From contig CM049317.1 of the NCBI GenBank assembly GCA_026874595.1, forward strand, positions 58,704,118-58,768,117: DNA of 64,000 nt. Direction: 5' to 3'. Below are positions 32,700-45,069 of the stretch, in pieces. This DNA comes from Sipunculus nudus (taxonomy: Eukaryota; Annelida; Sipuncula; Golfingiida; Sipunculidae). The notes under the pieces are model-generated. The model saw only the letters and a list, made by a program, of their open reading frames with translations. It did not search any database and had not been told where the DNA came from. Numbering within the stretch: position 1 is the stretch's first letter; each line of letters opens with the position of its first letter. The position numbers and the translations under genes were made by a program.

Positions 32700-34595
32700 C
32701 TATGTGATGCTATCCGTGAATGTGTGAAAGGGACTTTACTATGAAAATCTAGACATACCGGTTATTGGGCTTTTTGTTCTGTCAATTGAGTACCGAACGG
32801 GGTTGAGGGGGGGCATCAGTTTCCAACCACTTGACAGGCAGCTGTTGGCTGGCACATGCTTCCTGCTGTCGGCTGACCTGCGTAGACCGATGCTACGTAA
32901 TTCTGTAACAATACTGGATAAATTTAGTGTCGGATAACCAGAATTTATTGTTAAATAACCGAAAATACAAAAATTAAGTGGGTACATAAGTGATTTATAA
33001 TCAGAGGCAGACCACGATATGTTAATTAATTATTAAACTGGATATCTGCATCCTAAGGAAAGCAAGCCCCACGAAAGGTTTTTTGCTGAGTTGCCTACTT
33101 TGTCATATTACAAGTGATAACACGGTATTACCGTTTTTATTATTGGGTCGTTTGACCTGATGTCATCGTAGGATCTCTAAGAACATTGGAGATATGAAGA
33201 CTTTATTATAAATAGGGATTCACGTGCCTGTGAAATTATATACTAAATAAAAGCTTAATTTCTGAGCATTTGTGTAATGGACTCAAAAAGCAAAAATTAC
33301 TTGACTAGTTGAAATGTTTGGGCAAAGTAACAACAAACCTATCTTCATTTTTTTCAAAAACTGGTTGCGTTCAAAGCATTAACCGAAATTGAGACAGATG
33401 GTGTTAAACCGCATTGAGCAACAATATATTCTGTTTACCATTCCAGAAAGAACAACTTATGAGCATTGTGTAATGAAAAATTCTAAACAAAATTATGACT
33501 TTTGAGGCCTCTAGCGAAGGCCTTGAAAAAAATCATGTCATTTTCGAAAATGTAAGGAGACAACATTACCTACTAGTGTGTTCTGGGTAGCAACTTTTCT
33601 TTTTATGACTTAGAGTTCAGCAAATAGCTCTAAAACATAGTAAATACCTATAGGTTTAACAAATAAAATGGTTTTATGTGGTTACTGCAGCAGAGTGCTG
33701 ATTAAGGTTTATGTAGAATTTTAACTGATCAGTTTGTCACTGGGGACATTCAGAAACTACATCAACAAGTAACTTTGGGCCCTATTGCTGACTCTGGATT
33801 TTTCCACAGCTACCTGTAAATAGCAGCAAGAGAAAGGGCATGTTCTTTGCTTTCTGTAAATGTTATAGAAGAGGCGCACTGTCATTGAACAGGGGCAACA
33901 GCATAAGCTATTGTCGGAAAACATGGTATTTTGTGAAAATGGACCACCTTGTGAAATGTGGCCAAATATTACCTGTCAAGATCGAGTCTGGTTCTCCGCT
34001 TGTATATATTCTTTTTATTTTTTACCACCTTCACAAGGTCAGGTTAGCAGAATAAAAATACTGCAGCAGAAGATGCCCACTGCGTAGAACCGGAAATATT
34101 AAGTATGCGTCGACAACATCCGTTCCAAATATAACCAACACACGGCATTTGTCCGTAAAACATTTTTTTGTTTCTATTTTGATAAACCTGCAGATCTGTT
34201 TGCGGTGTAATACGCGGTATTGTAAATATAACAGAAACTTATGCACGTGCATCCATTGGTAGTTCACGTAAAGCAACTGCTGCCAGAATTGTTGAAGACA
34301 TAAATGCACTGTGATAGTCCAAGGACACTTTCAACATTATGCAAAATTATTACCTGCATGAATTGGGGATAAACCATTATTGCATACTGAAATAAGACAT
34401 GAGTCCAAAGAGATTGAGGGTCACATGTTGTAAACAATTACTTATCTCACAAGTGAAGCATTAACTGGGTCAAATATCAGGTCACACATGCATGATTTAG
34501 TCCGTTCTTACTGGCAGGGTCATATCATTGGCTCAGAAGAACTTGACCTTGTATACGCAGGTTAGGCAAAGGGATCAAGGGTATCGTGTTGTTTC
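32700..34595. other. Non-coding stretch
   Basis: No gene or repeat family recognised; chance frames only. Confidence 0.35.
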
Positions 34596-34596
34596 A

Positions 34597-34795
34597 GGGG
34601 CGGATCCAGGATTTAGAAAAAGAGGGGGCCCAACCCAGGAGGACTAATGACAATGCCTAAAACAAGGTCCTCAGGTCCGGAAAAGGCCGGGGGGGGGGGA
34701 GTTCCAGGCCGCAAAAAATTGGTCCGAAACCATTAACAATTGTTGCGGTGCCTAAAAAAGGGGGAGGGGGTTCGGACCCCATCCCTGGAACTGCT
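34597..34795. mobile_element. Short hAT-like MITE, decayed
   Basis: Left terminus CAGGGGCGGATCCAGGATTT; right terminus CCATCCCTGGAACTGCTTCC, roughly the inverse. G-rich interior (GGCCGGGGGGGGGGA, GGGGGAGGGGG). The flanking bases GTGTTGTT and GTGTTCAC match in five of eight positions, so a target duplication is possible. The CAGGGGCG start is shared with the element at 57636. Confidence 0.5.
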
Positions 34796-34799
34796 TCCG

Positions 34800-35855
34800 T
34801 GTTCACAATACAGACAATGCAACTGGGTCGGTTCATCCAGGTCAAGCACGCTTAAATCCATTATAATCTGCAGAGTCTTTTCATACGACACATTGTAACT
34901 ATAGTCCTTGCATGAAAGATCGCGAGACCGTGCATTTATAGTTTCATATGTGTATCATTTGCATCAATAGATCTTGCCCCTGTGTGGAGGTTGCGCCCCA
35001 CGGTGCTTACGCTCTGAACACAGCGCGTGACCTCCCGTGGATCTTCCACTCGCCGTGAGAAATGGAAGCATTCTTCAGGTTTGGTAAGCTGTCAAACACC
35101 CAGTCACTTTGAGCTGGGAAAGGTAAAATCTGATTGGCTCGCCGTGTGAACAAACTCTCGTGCGGCACTGCAAGAGAGGAAATATGCAAACAGTGGAGAT
35201 AACTGACCTTAGGTCACACAAGCAGGTTAGTATAGAGACTGTCTTGAAAGGTGAAGATTGCATCGTGTGTATTTAAACGGGGTGGAAAAAGTCTGTGCTA
35301 CCAAGCACTTTCGACCGCAGTGCAAATCGACAGGCACCTCGAAGAACATCCGAATGTGCTGGTGATACCTGCATTGTGATTGGTTAAAATAATGGTAGGG
35401 GGAATTCTACAGAGACAGCACCGCCTTGTGGCCAAACCCAATGGACAACCGTAGTTTCTTGCAGCGGTTAGTGTAGCAAATAGTTAAACATAACAGGCCA
35501 GGAGATTTAGCCAGAATAAAGACCAAAGGTAAATAAAAAATGGCAACAGAATTTCTGTTTGCACATTGCATTTTCTTGAGGTATGTAGTTTGACACACTA
35601 AAAGTCTACCAAAATCAACCGATTGGAAATATGAACATTTGACGTTTTTCTTCTACCCGGAGTCGTAGTTTTTTAAAATATTAGTATACCCCCTACCCCC
35701 AAGTGGTTTATCATGGTAAACGAGCATTTTAGTCGAGTTGCCAGTAAGGGGTACCTTTGAATGGTCTGTTTTATTAGTTTTTTTTTGTGAATGTGTGATG
35801 CTAGGGATCCACTGATACTTTTGAGTTGGGTTGTGCTCACGACGACCTTGGGCAA
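34800..35855. other. Non-coding stretch with a TTACGCTCT-type terminus
   Basis: CTTACGCTCTGAACACAGCG at 35006-35025 resembles ACACTCTTTACACAGCGC (about 19168-19185), TTACGCTCTTTACACAGCGC (39308-39327) and the end of the MITE at 19475. No paired end was found here. No gene recognised. Confidence 0.35.
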
Positions 35856-35859
35856 CTTT

Positions 35860-36160
35860 TAGTTTTAATATGCAAATTAGGGCCGCCATTGACTAAATTC
35901 TATTTTCTTTGATATCTCAAAAACTAACCATTATAATTGGTCGTATATTGTAAATAGACCTACGTTTTTATGGTCAAAGATCCAAATGAAAACTAATTAA
36001 ACAAAGGTTTAGTTTATATTTTAAATTTTACTGTGTATATTAGAGCCGCAATTGATGAAATATCTCCCTTCCTCAATATCTGTTAAACTTACCATTGTAA
36101 TTGGTCGAACATTGTGTCTAAACCTAGGTTTACATGGTCAAAGATTCAAATGAAACCATG
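35860..36160 (+). repeat. Two-copy tandem repeat, about 150 bp
   Basis: Both copies share ATAT-AGAGCCGC(A)ATTGA-like, ACCATT-TAATTGGTCG, ATATTGT, CCTA-GTTT-ATGGTCAAAGA and TCAAATGAAA. A weaker third copy may follow to about 36270. Confidence 0.65.
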
Positions 36161-36169
36161 TGAACAATG

Positions 36170-38100
36170 GGTTAACTACCATGTGAATAATGGGTTAACT
36201 AAGATTTACTATGCAAATTGGGATGGAATTACATGGAATCTAGACATAGGTTTTCATTTTCAAAGATCATCGGAACAAACGCCTGATGTTAAGTTTTATT
36301 TTTTATATTTTGAAAATGCAAATTACGGTAGTCATTGCTGTAAAACCTTGTTTATCCAGTATATATTTAAAATATTGATGAATGATCAATATTTGCTAAA
36401 CCTTAGGTTTCTTGATCAATAATCAGTTCAAGAAACTATCAATAATCTAAGAGTAAGACAGGTTATACTTCCTATGCTTAATATTATGACATAGGGTCAA
36501 AATGAATAATGCATCAATCATATGTATCTATATTTCACGAATGGCAATGGATATTTCCTGTGGCGGTTCTTTTGGGGTTTCTGTTTAACACACAATACTG
36601 CCACTCTATGCCTTTTTCTAAGTATCGTACTTTTTTTCAGGAAAGACTCTTTTTGCACTTGTTTCATACTTTTTTTCTGGGGTTACTACATTTTTCTAAA
36701 ATAATCATGTTCAAGTGGTGATCATAGGTTGTTTACCTGAACCAATTTAGATCAGTAGATATGTTCCTTTTCTGCAATCTTGATAATGTTATACAGCATT
36801 ACTGGTTATATGGAAGATATATATACTTTCATACTTGAAGCTTGTTTAAAGTAGCGCAAGTGTACAAAAATTACACCTTTTGGCATTGAATTGTACCTTT
36901 TCCCGACAATTTTACACTTCTTTTGGTAAGATTTTATATATTTTCAATTAAATCCAGATTCGCAGCACTGAACATAAAATACCTATTTATAGATTATCTT
37001 TTTAATTTTCCCATTATATTTAATATAGAGAGTATATGTCAAGATATATATATATAAATGTATTAGATTATTAGGGTGTACGAATATTTTAGCCATTTTG
37101 GCTACTTTTTCTGGGTGACATTTAGTTTATTAAATAAACAATCCCACAGGGACCAGATCAGTTCCACTGGAATGCATATACCGAGGCGTTAGTCCTTATT
37201 CACAAAATCACCTCTTTCGATTTACATACAAATTTGATACACCTTTTGTTAACATATGTTCATTGAAAGGTAATTGTGACTTAACACCTAAACGCCTTTT
37301 ATTACATTTTACAAGGCCGAGGTTGCAATTAACTAGGATATTTAATAGAAACAAAAGAATCATTATATAAAAAAAAATTGTTTAAATGGTGAATATGATT
37401 GGATAATGATATCTAGTCAATAAACCCTAGAGGGGGCGGGAGGCTTATTACTATCAATTCAGTTTAAGAATAGGGAACTTTGTATTTTTCTTCTGTAAGT
37501 CCTCCCTAAAGTTTGACAGTTTTCTGTGCAAACACTCTCATGTACACAAAGTTTGGTATTGACACCTTTCATGACAATTCACCACGATATTCTGTTCGCA
37601 TTTGTTCCCGCTTCAGGAATCTAACATATGGTGTTAGTTTTAAAGTACATCTTCCAAAAATCACTATTTTTTTCAAATAAATGATAAATATACAAAATAT
37701 AAAATACTAAATTGTATAAATACTAAATAAATGATGTTATTTGCATGGTTCAGAAATAATTGTCAGATCATTCAGAAGTATATTGAAATCCTTTCAACCA
37801 TGGAGAATAGTCTAGTAGGGACAACTATTTAGAGAATTGTACTGATACAATGTATGGCTTTATGGATATTTAAGGAAAAGCGAAACCAGAAATCTTTTTT
37901 ACGAATGTTGGGTAATTAAATGATATCTTATGACGGTTATTGTTTTTAAACAAATCCACACACTAAAATAATTCGCCTGAATAAAAAAGGTATGAATGAA
38001 CTAAATACACTAAGTGGACAGCAATTTGACCGCGTGATTTAAAAAAACAACATTTTGAAGAGAGATTTCTGGAAACAGTTTATATGATTCCCGTGTTTTT
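36170..38100. other. Non-coding stretch
   Basis: AT-rich. Chance frames at 36114-36422 and 36509-36721 lack known domains. A GTAAGT at 37494 follows a CAG at 37461-37463 but frames only a 30-base interval. Confidence 0.35.
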
Positions 38101-38428
38101 CCAATAGATGTCGCTACAATTTAAACGGACGCTTGGTTTCGGCATTCGCAGATCCAAGGACAAGTATCACACTGAAGTAGTGGTGTCCCAATCAATCGAT
38201 TATATCTTTCATATCTTGTTCTCCTGCTTCATTAAATTACTTGCCTAATGTGGTATGTTTGACGATAATTGTTCATCTTATCTGTGTCACTTTTGTGGTC
38301 ATTTGTACACCAATTTAATTTTTCATGCCTCATTACTGTGTTATGTAACAAAGCCAGAGAGTGATTACTTGTGGGATAATCTTACTATTATGTTTCTTGT
38401 ACAGGATAGTGTTTTTTTTTCTCTTTAG

Positions 38429-38536
38429 CTTGAGGAAGAACAGTTGTTTAATATTTTGTTAGGCCATCCACCTAGTTTTCCAGATTTCACCGACCTTAAA
38501 AATGCACCGATCGACAGTATTTTTTATGAGAATTAA
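38429..38536 (+). CDS. Possible last coding exon, unidentified protein
   Basis: A strong acceptor (ten-base T-run, CTCTTTAG) is followed by an open frame of 35 codons and a TAA. The peptide begins LEEEQLFNILLGHPPSFPDF and ends DSIFYEN, with composition like real coding sequence. A canonical AATAAA lies 416 bases after the stop. Upstream, ATG at 38108 opens a 46-codon frame (MSLQFKRTLGFGIRRSKD...) preceded by CCAATAG; whether that is another exon is unknown. I do not recognise the family. The 3' sequence (GGAGGAAATAAAGAATATCA) also resembles the 3' end of some LINEs, which is the main alternative. Confidence 0.3.
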   Translation, partial: LEEEQLFNILLGHPPSFPDFTDLKNAPIDSIFYEN

Positions 38537-38951
38537 GCGTATTATTTTTTACCTGTGGCCTAGAGACTTGAGCTTCTTTGGGCTTCCGGTCACCTCAAGT
38601 AAATAGTGCTGTCTGCTGTTTCTGCACTGTTTATTTGATTATTAACGATCTGGATATATTTATTCTTTGATTCTGTACAATAATCATAAATATATCTTTC
38701 ATACCAGTAGCCCATTTATGATCATGTACATCTTGCGGTGTTCTCTGTCTCATTTAGGTCAATAATTATGCAATTCTTAGACATATAGATCTGTATTGCA
38801 TCCTACCCTCTCACTTCTCACTACAAAGTGTGTAAATTGCTATAATAATCACTGCTGATTGAACCAGTACACTATGTTTATATTATATTTTGTTTATTCA
38901 TACATAATACTTTTCTACATATACTGATTGTAATCTTCAGTTTCTGGAGGA

Positions 38952-38957
38952 AATAAA
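38952..38957 (+). terminator. Poly(A) signal AATAAA
   Basis: Canonical hexamer followed by GAATATCAATCAATTAACC. It could end the transcript with the exon at 38429, or be the tail of a retroelement. Confidence 0.35.
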
Positions 38958-38999
38958 GAATATCAATCAATTAACCACTAAAACCCCTGAATTGCTTGT

Positions 39000-40100
39000 T
39001 AACCGGACTGATAATTAAGACAATGCCGCAGTGCTCTCAACCGCTCAGCTTACCGATCACCCTTTGTTAGTCGTCCGGCCGTCCGTCCGTTTACAGGGCA
39101 TAAATCGTAAATGCTGTACCTGAAATCTCTTAACTTTACATCCAGAGAGGTCCCTGGACACCTGTTTTCAGAAATGTCACTGGCTGACCATACAGAGTAT
39201 TAAGCTTCCTAGTGATTTGTTGCATAAGTAAAGCTTTGATTTACTCATTAAATGTTTTAGCATGGTTCGGTTGGAACTTTGGTTTATTTGTTAGAAACGC
39301 TAAAATTACGCTCTTTACACAGCGCTTTAACCATAGGCCTACTTCCTATATCATAAGCGCTGTTTGTTATGACCTCTTATCCTGAATTGCAACACTAGAG
39401 GGGAGCACTGTATTTTTGTCCAATCAGATGAGACCTTGTGCTTGTAGACAGAGCCAAGCGAGGAATACACGGAGCAAATCATGTTCAGTTCGTTTTGAGT
39501 GACAGCTCATCGCCCCAGTAACCGTCTGAACAGGCCACAGGCTCAGAGAGAATTGCCTCAGACGTGGTTTGCTTAGGGCCTTGGGCACTTGGGATGCCCG
39601 GCCGGTGAGCTGTTATTCAAACGAAACATAACAACAAAGGCTGCGTGCACACCTCGCTGGCTGGTTTCAGTTCTGCAGAAAACAGATACATGTCTACGCT
39701 AACACAGTCATAATGTCATAATCGAATCGGTCGATGATGCGAGAATACAGAGGGGGCAATTAAAATTCGACCGTAAACTGATATAAAGCGGCGTTAAAGC
39801 GCAGCTATGGGCGGAGCCGGGGTGCCTGTCGAGTGTTTGTTTATTGGCATCTAGTCAGCTGCTTGTCACATCATACGCATATTTCTTTCAGCGGACAACG
39901 AACCGCCATCTGGTGTCTAAACATATCATAAACGGTCAAAGCTGGCAGCGTGAAAATCAGTTGCTTCTTTAGAAGCGCAAGATTTCCGCTGCCTCGGGAG
40001 TGTACGCTAAAATAGGATTGGGTTGGAATTTTGTGAAGGATGAGGGTAACACTTAGGAAACTATCGATTAAAGTTTATTTTATTATACAAGAAATTCCGT
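39000..40100. other. Non-coding stretch with a GC-richer block
   Basis: The segment 39400-39990 is more GC-rich and CpG-containing than its surroundings. TTACGCTCTTTACACAGCGC at 39308-39327, then AAGCGCTGTTTG at about 39355, suggest a small inverted element. No coding exon recognised. Confidence 0.35.
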
Positions 40101-40109
40101 GTTTACTCC

Positions 40110-40510
40110 TTAAAATATCAAGGTATCTGCCAATATTTCGTTTTAAAACTGTTTGTTTACTCCTGCCTACAAGGAGACAAAAAACTGACACCGGGCGCCA
40201 TCGGAGGCGCAAAACGCAAACATAGCGCTCACTCCAACGGGGTGCCAAATCACGCAACTTCAAACATTAAGATCTTTCAAGCTTCTGACCGGTGTCTCGT
40301 CTGTGTTCTCTTACTTACCTCATTCGTGTTTCCTCTCCTTGTTCGGGAGTTATCGCGCATGCGCAAAATAATACCCCTGGTAAAACTGTCTTGTTATGGT
40401 AAACCGTCAGATGTTGACTGTTTTACTAAGAAACAGAACCATAACAACGTATTAAACAGGTGAACTGGAGATAATAAGTCTTTATGTCTATATGATTTTG
40501 TTCGGAAACT
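40110..40510 (+). repeat. Diverged MITE family B interior
   Basis: ATCTGCCAATATT, TGTTTGTTTACTCCTG and ACCGGGCG match the copy at 47811. TATGGTAAAC and CCATAACAACGTATTAAACA match the copy at 29834 (CATGGTAAAC, CCATAACAAGGTGTTAAACA). The TTAA termini are not preserved. Confidence 0.5.
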
Positions 40511-41190
40511 TTTGTATCCTGCAAAAATTAATTAAAATCGTGAGATAATACATGTTTTTTTCCGAAAATATTTATTTTACTTTACACAGGAGCACCATTC
40601 ATATTCCTGTGTTTCCAATGCACCCCAACTAACTCAGGTTCAACTTGATAATTATTTTCAAGCTGCTAGTGAAAGAACAAAACCTTATTAATGTACATTT
40701 GAGCTTAAATTTTAGTTTTTATTCTCACCATTAGGTAATATAATTTATAATTAAGAAATTTAGTGACAAATAATAAAGCAGTCAGAATTCACAGCATCCT
40801 AATATTACTGTACGTTGAGAAATTGCATTACTATATTTACATTAAATAAACATATTAAAGTAGGGTTGTAGCCAAAATACAACAAGAGACTTATTGTCTC
40901 TAGACGCGATTAATTTTATATTACAAGTTCTTCCTTGACCGGGCCTTGTTCCGGGGAGGGGGGCACTGTTTTGGAAGGAAAAATACCTCGCATCTGTCTT
41001 AAAAAAATAAACATTTGCGATTTAATTCGGTCTTCCGGAAAGTGAATAGTCTCATTGCATTTTCCCTTCTACTTCCTGCTTATTTATACGGGAGAGCAGT
41101 TAAAGGCCGTATATGATAAATGAATTAAAAATTCTGAATGAAGGTGCAAAAATCCAAGTACGAGAATGAATGTTGGGAAAATCCTGTGGC

Positions 41191-41602
41191 ACCGGCTTCT
41201 GTGGCTCAGGGTTAGAACACAGGACTCAAAGCCGGGAGGTCGTGAGTTCAAATCTCAGCGGACACGGTGGGATTTTAACGGTCGGCCTCCACCCAGGGTG
41301 AGAGCTCTGCAGGCTTAATGGGAAGGCCCTGCCCCACAGTCGTGTATCACTCACAAACGAGTGCGTCTTTGGGGGTTCCTCGGTATTATGACCCAGCAGT
41401 GGGGATGATAACACACCGAGGACCAGTACGTGCTGTAGAAACTGGGCCTGGGTGACACCAGGATACACAAACATAATATGATAGGAAGCGAGTGCTACCG
41501 CCCTGTCACGTATCAAACCAAAATGGAACTCGGCAGATGTACATACTTAGATTAAGAATTAAATGAGAATGCATAAACAACTGAGGTGATTAGCTCAATA
41601 CG
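41191..41602 (+). mobile_element. tRNA-derived SINE, best preserved copy
   Basis: Head ACCGGCTTCTGTGGCTCAGG, box A-like GGCTCAGGGTTAGAACAC, box B GGTCGTGAGTTCAAATC. The body has CCACCCAGGGTGAGAGCTC, CAGTCGTGTATCACTCACAA and GGTTCCTCGGTATTATGACC. The 3' part has GGAAGCGAGTGCTACCG and CAAAATGGAACTCGGCAGA, then TACATACTTAGATTAAG. Promoter boxes A and B show descent from a tRNA gene transcribed by RNA polymerase III. No inverted-repeat or ORF is present. Four other copies and a head fragment occur in this window. Confidence 0.85.
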
Positions 41603-41609
41603 GTTACCT

Positions 41610-42660
41610 TTGTGTTAGGTCAAATTTAAATAAAGAGACCAGATTTGAAGATTTGGCAAAATTATCACGGTAGCGAGTATTTTCTTTGTCCTGTATTATA
41701 GGCTGGGGGAACAGGGCACAGAGACTTTGGCTGGAGGACCTTTATTTAATGATAGAGGTACGCTTTTTTATCTGTATCCCTATAAGAATTGTCCCATTTG
41801 GATTAAAAGGGTTTTCCTCACTTGAAGGGGGCTTTTGGGATATCTGACGTCTATTAACTAAAGATAATCCCTTGAAGCTTTTCCAAACCTAGACAATTTG
41901 TTTATAGAAGTATAGACCTCGGATATCCATGGCGTGTTTTTTTGTGTGTTTTTTTAATATGCACATAGTGAACCCAGTTTGCAAGAACACGCTGTAAAAT
42001 TATTTTTTTGCTCATGAAGGAACACCTGCTTGAACTAATTTAACTAGACTCGTATCCTGACGGTCAGAAAACGATGTGTTTGTATAATTTATGTGACTTT
42101 GTGCGCTGTATAGAGTAAATACTGCATATATGTGTATTATTGCTTATAGTACCGTTGGTGTGTTGTGCCGGCAAAATCTATATCTTGCAATAAGTAGCGT
42201 TTGTTTCGAATTCTCTTATTATTACTCGTTTTTGTTCAATTATTGTGTTGTTCTACCTTTTTGGAGATAAATGCAGTAAGTGTACGATGTTGGCAGCAAT
42301 ACTCCTTGTTTTTAAACATAGGCCACCCGGGTAGCCGCTTTAGCTAAGTTAAAACACCTATTCTGACAAAGAAATAAACACACCAACACATTCATCTGTA
42401 ACACACGTACACACAAATGGGTTCATATTGATAAACTCAAAAATGAGACACTTTAACCAGATATATTAATATGATTTATTCTTATATACATTTTAAACTT
42501 ATAAACAATACGTCAAAACATCGTAAGCACCAAGGAGCCAATGAAATATAATCAAAACCAAACGAAAAGAAATAAATTATGTTTGGAACACGCACAGACA
42601 TCCTAGCCTTAAAAACTATTAAACATGTCCATATAGTGGCTGCAGAGGGCAATGATGTAA
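41610..42660. other. Non-coding stretch
   Basis: AT-rich; no gene or repeat family recognised. Confidence 0.35.
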
Positions 42661-42663
42661 AAC

Positions 42664-43076
42664 TCGTGTCCGGACTTGAACTCCACTTATTTTAAAGACC
42701 AGGACTTGGACTCGGACTTGGACTCGAGTGACCTGGACTCGGACTTGGACTTGAGTGACCTGGACTCGGACTTGGACTCGAGTGACCTGGACTCGGACTT
42801 GTACTCGAGTGACCTGGACTCGGACTTGTACTCGATTGACCTTGTCTCGGACTTGTACTCGGACTCGGATGTAAGGACTCGAGAAATCAGGCCAGTAAAT
42901 TATACATTAGAGTAAAGGTCACCTGTTAAATTACATAAGGTTTGCATGATTATCTCAAATATCCTCAAATAAAAGACTCGGACTTCCAAATGACTCGGAC
43001 TCGAAGATAGTGGACTTGGACATGAACTTTAAGATCCTGGACTCGGACTATGACTCGAGTGGTCTGGACTCTAGCG
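42664..43076 (-). repeat. AAGTCCGAGTCC composite element, minus orientation
   Basis: Block 1 (42664-42875) has a 27-bp period (GACTTGGACTCGAGTGACCTGGACTCG-like), giving a meaningless Asp-Leu-Ser reading frame. A spacer of about 100 bp follows, then block 2 (42975-43076). On the minus strand the block 1/spacer junction reads TTTACTGGCCTGATTTCTCG, close to TTTACTGGACTCGAGGTGGA at 52540. Confidence 0.75.
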
Positions 43077-43117
43077 TCATATTGACCCTCTGGCAATACG
43101 ACCAGATTACTGGCGCC

Positions 43118-43345
43118 AGAGTGTTTTTGCATCTAAGTCTGAGGAACGCATTATAAGGCCTTATGAAGATGCAAATATTTTCGTCATTTCTGACAACGCT
43201 TCATGGCCTACGGTTAGCATTTTTTGTGGACTTTCTAATAATACCAAACATAAGCGAAAAAAGTTCCGTTTTTAACCCAGAACATTGGTAAACCCCTCGG
43301 CATGTTTGTTGAATTTATGACCACATTAACACAAGCATGGCTCCC
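43118..43345 (+). repeat. Dispersed repeat E, copy 1
   Basis: ATGAAGATGCAAATATTTTCG, CTTCATGG-CTAC, ACTTTCTAATAATACC and TTGAATTTATGACC match 48451-49060 in order. Here the two halves are contiguous. Confidence 0.6.
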
Positions 43346-43559
43346 ACGGGTTACAAGACGCAGGCAGCATGCAGGCGATACAGGAAATGACCCGTGTCTA
43401 TGGAGACGGTGTTTCAGTTTGGGTTGTGAGCTCACATGTATACTATTGTGTAAATTCATCACTCTCAGCATAAAATTGAGATTATGGGCCGTTTACCATA
43501 AAAATGCATGCAACCTGATGCAAGACCACTGCGATACATTCCTCGATATTACGTGCATC

Positions 43560-43675
43560 CCGACTCGAGTAGGCTTACCGGCCAAATTATCCGATTGCCT
43601 ACTAAGTCGGGTTGTCACGTCTGTCTGGACTCGGACTTGCACTCGGACTCGGATGGTGTGAACTCGACTACGTCA
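43560..43675. repeat. AAGTCCGAGTCC family, short block
   Basis: GACTCGGACTTGCACTCGGA at 43627-43646 and a CCCGACTCGAGTAGGC at 43559-43574. A decayed fragment of the same family. Confidence 0.5.
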
Positions 43676-43699
43676 CTGGCAGGAGGACGCCTTCAGTAA

Positions 43700-44250
43700 C
43701 ATCTTGTCCTTTACCCACAAGTGACTTGAGTTGAATAGTAGCAGAAATAGGGTCATTTACGTATGTCATTTGTGAGCTGTGCACCAATGAAAAGGATTAT
43801 ATCACAGGCCATCGACAGGACTTCCGATATGTCAGGGGTCCAGCACACGTATTCCAAATGTTATTATTATCACCTTACACATTAACCTTTGAGAGAAAAT
43901 GATGTAGATGATATAGAAAATTTATATAGATTTTGCAGAAACTGTGCTCATTTTCTGGCAGGAATCATGACTTTCGCTACTTTCTTTTTCAACAAATAAC
44001 ATGATTTGTTCAACAAATGTAAAACTTCCGTGGGTAATGTCTACACTACCTTTACGCCAGTCATTAGAAAACAACAAATTCTTGATCCTAAACTGTTATT
44101 TTCCAGGAAAGCGTATAACAATTAAAATGCTTAAAATATGTAATCCTTAAATTCAGTTCACGACGTCATACATGCATCAGCCAATCACATCAGAGAACAG
44201 TTTGTTCTTGGTTCAATACTCCCGTCACATAACAAAATCCATGTAGGAAT
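43700..44250. other. Non-coding stretch
   Basis: Nothing recognised. Confidence 0.35.
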
Positions 44251-44253
44251 ATC

Positions 44254-44567
44254 TTAAAGGGGCCCAATCACCTATCTGACATTTATAAACTAAAGGTAAT
44301 TCCTTGGAGCTTTTAACAAAATAAGCCAGAAAACATGGATATCACTGCCCTCAGGCTGCTTGTTTTGTTTATATTAACGTGCTTACATTTGTCAACATTG
44401 CTGTGTTTAAAAACATGTTGTTGATACACAAGTTCACACATCCTTCACGAAGGCATTATAAGAACTTTTCACAACCAAAATTACCCTTAGATCATTAATA
44501 TATACACAGAGGAAGCCAGAAATCACATAAATTCTTTTTCAAAAGGTAGGTGAATGGGCACCTTTAG
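44254..44567. mobile_element. TTAA MITE, family B relative (314 bp)
   Basis: Left end TTAAAGGGGCCCAATCACCT; right end, inverted, CTAAAGGTGCCCATTCACCT. The terminal repeats span about 21 bp. The right target is TTAG, one base off TTAA. The interior differs from the copies at 29834 and 47811, so it may be a subfamily. Confidence 0.7.
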
Positions 44568-45069
44568 CATGTATCTGCAGGGGCCTGAGAACATGACGAA
44601 ACACATACTCGGACGCCACCTTGTGTCTAAATTAGAAACTACGCATTAAAGGCCAGACAACATTTTGAATTTTGGAGGCTTTGGTGTAATCTAGATTTAA
44701 TTAAGTTAATGTATTTTGCTAAAATACTTTGTTCCAACATACCCGTATAAGGTAATTAAACTAAAATAAAGATACCTTTTCCCTCTCGATTCTTTCCGTC
44801 TTATCTTTCATTTTTTTCGGTAATTACTGATAATGTGTTCATGAATTAAGCCATGTTTTGAATTGTCATATGTGAGAAGCTATCCATTAAATTTCGGTAA
44901 AAAACATACGTTTACAGTTTCATTTGTTACTATGGAGATTGTTTTGAATAAATGGTATCTTATAAATAGCGATTTAAGTTCAAATATATATAAACCAAAA
45001 TAAATCTTCAAATCTTTAAAAACTTTCAGTTTTTATGTACCGCATTATAGAGCACATACAGCTTTCAGA

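Noticed and set aside
41191-41270. Functional tRNA gene
   Set aside because: Only box A and B regions resemble a tRNA; the full cloverleaf cannot be formed and the sequence continues into a shared SINE body.
42676-42915. 79-codon Asp-Leu-Ser-rich reading frame
   Set aside because: It is only the translation of AAGTCCGAGTCC-type repeats with a period divisible by three; no start context, domain or splice evidence.
43302-43661. 119-codon reading frame
   Set aside because: Overlaps dispersed repeat E and an AAGTCC block; composition is repeat-derived.
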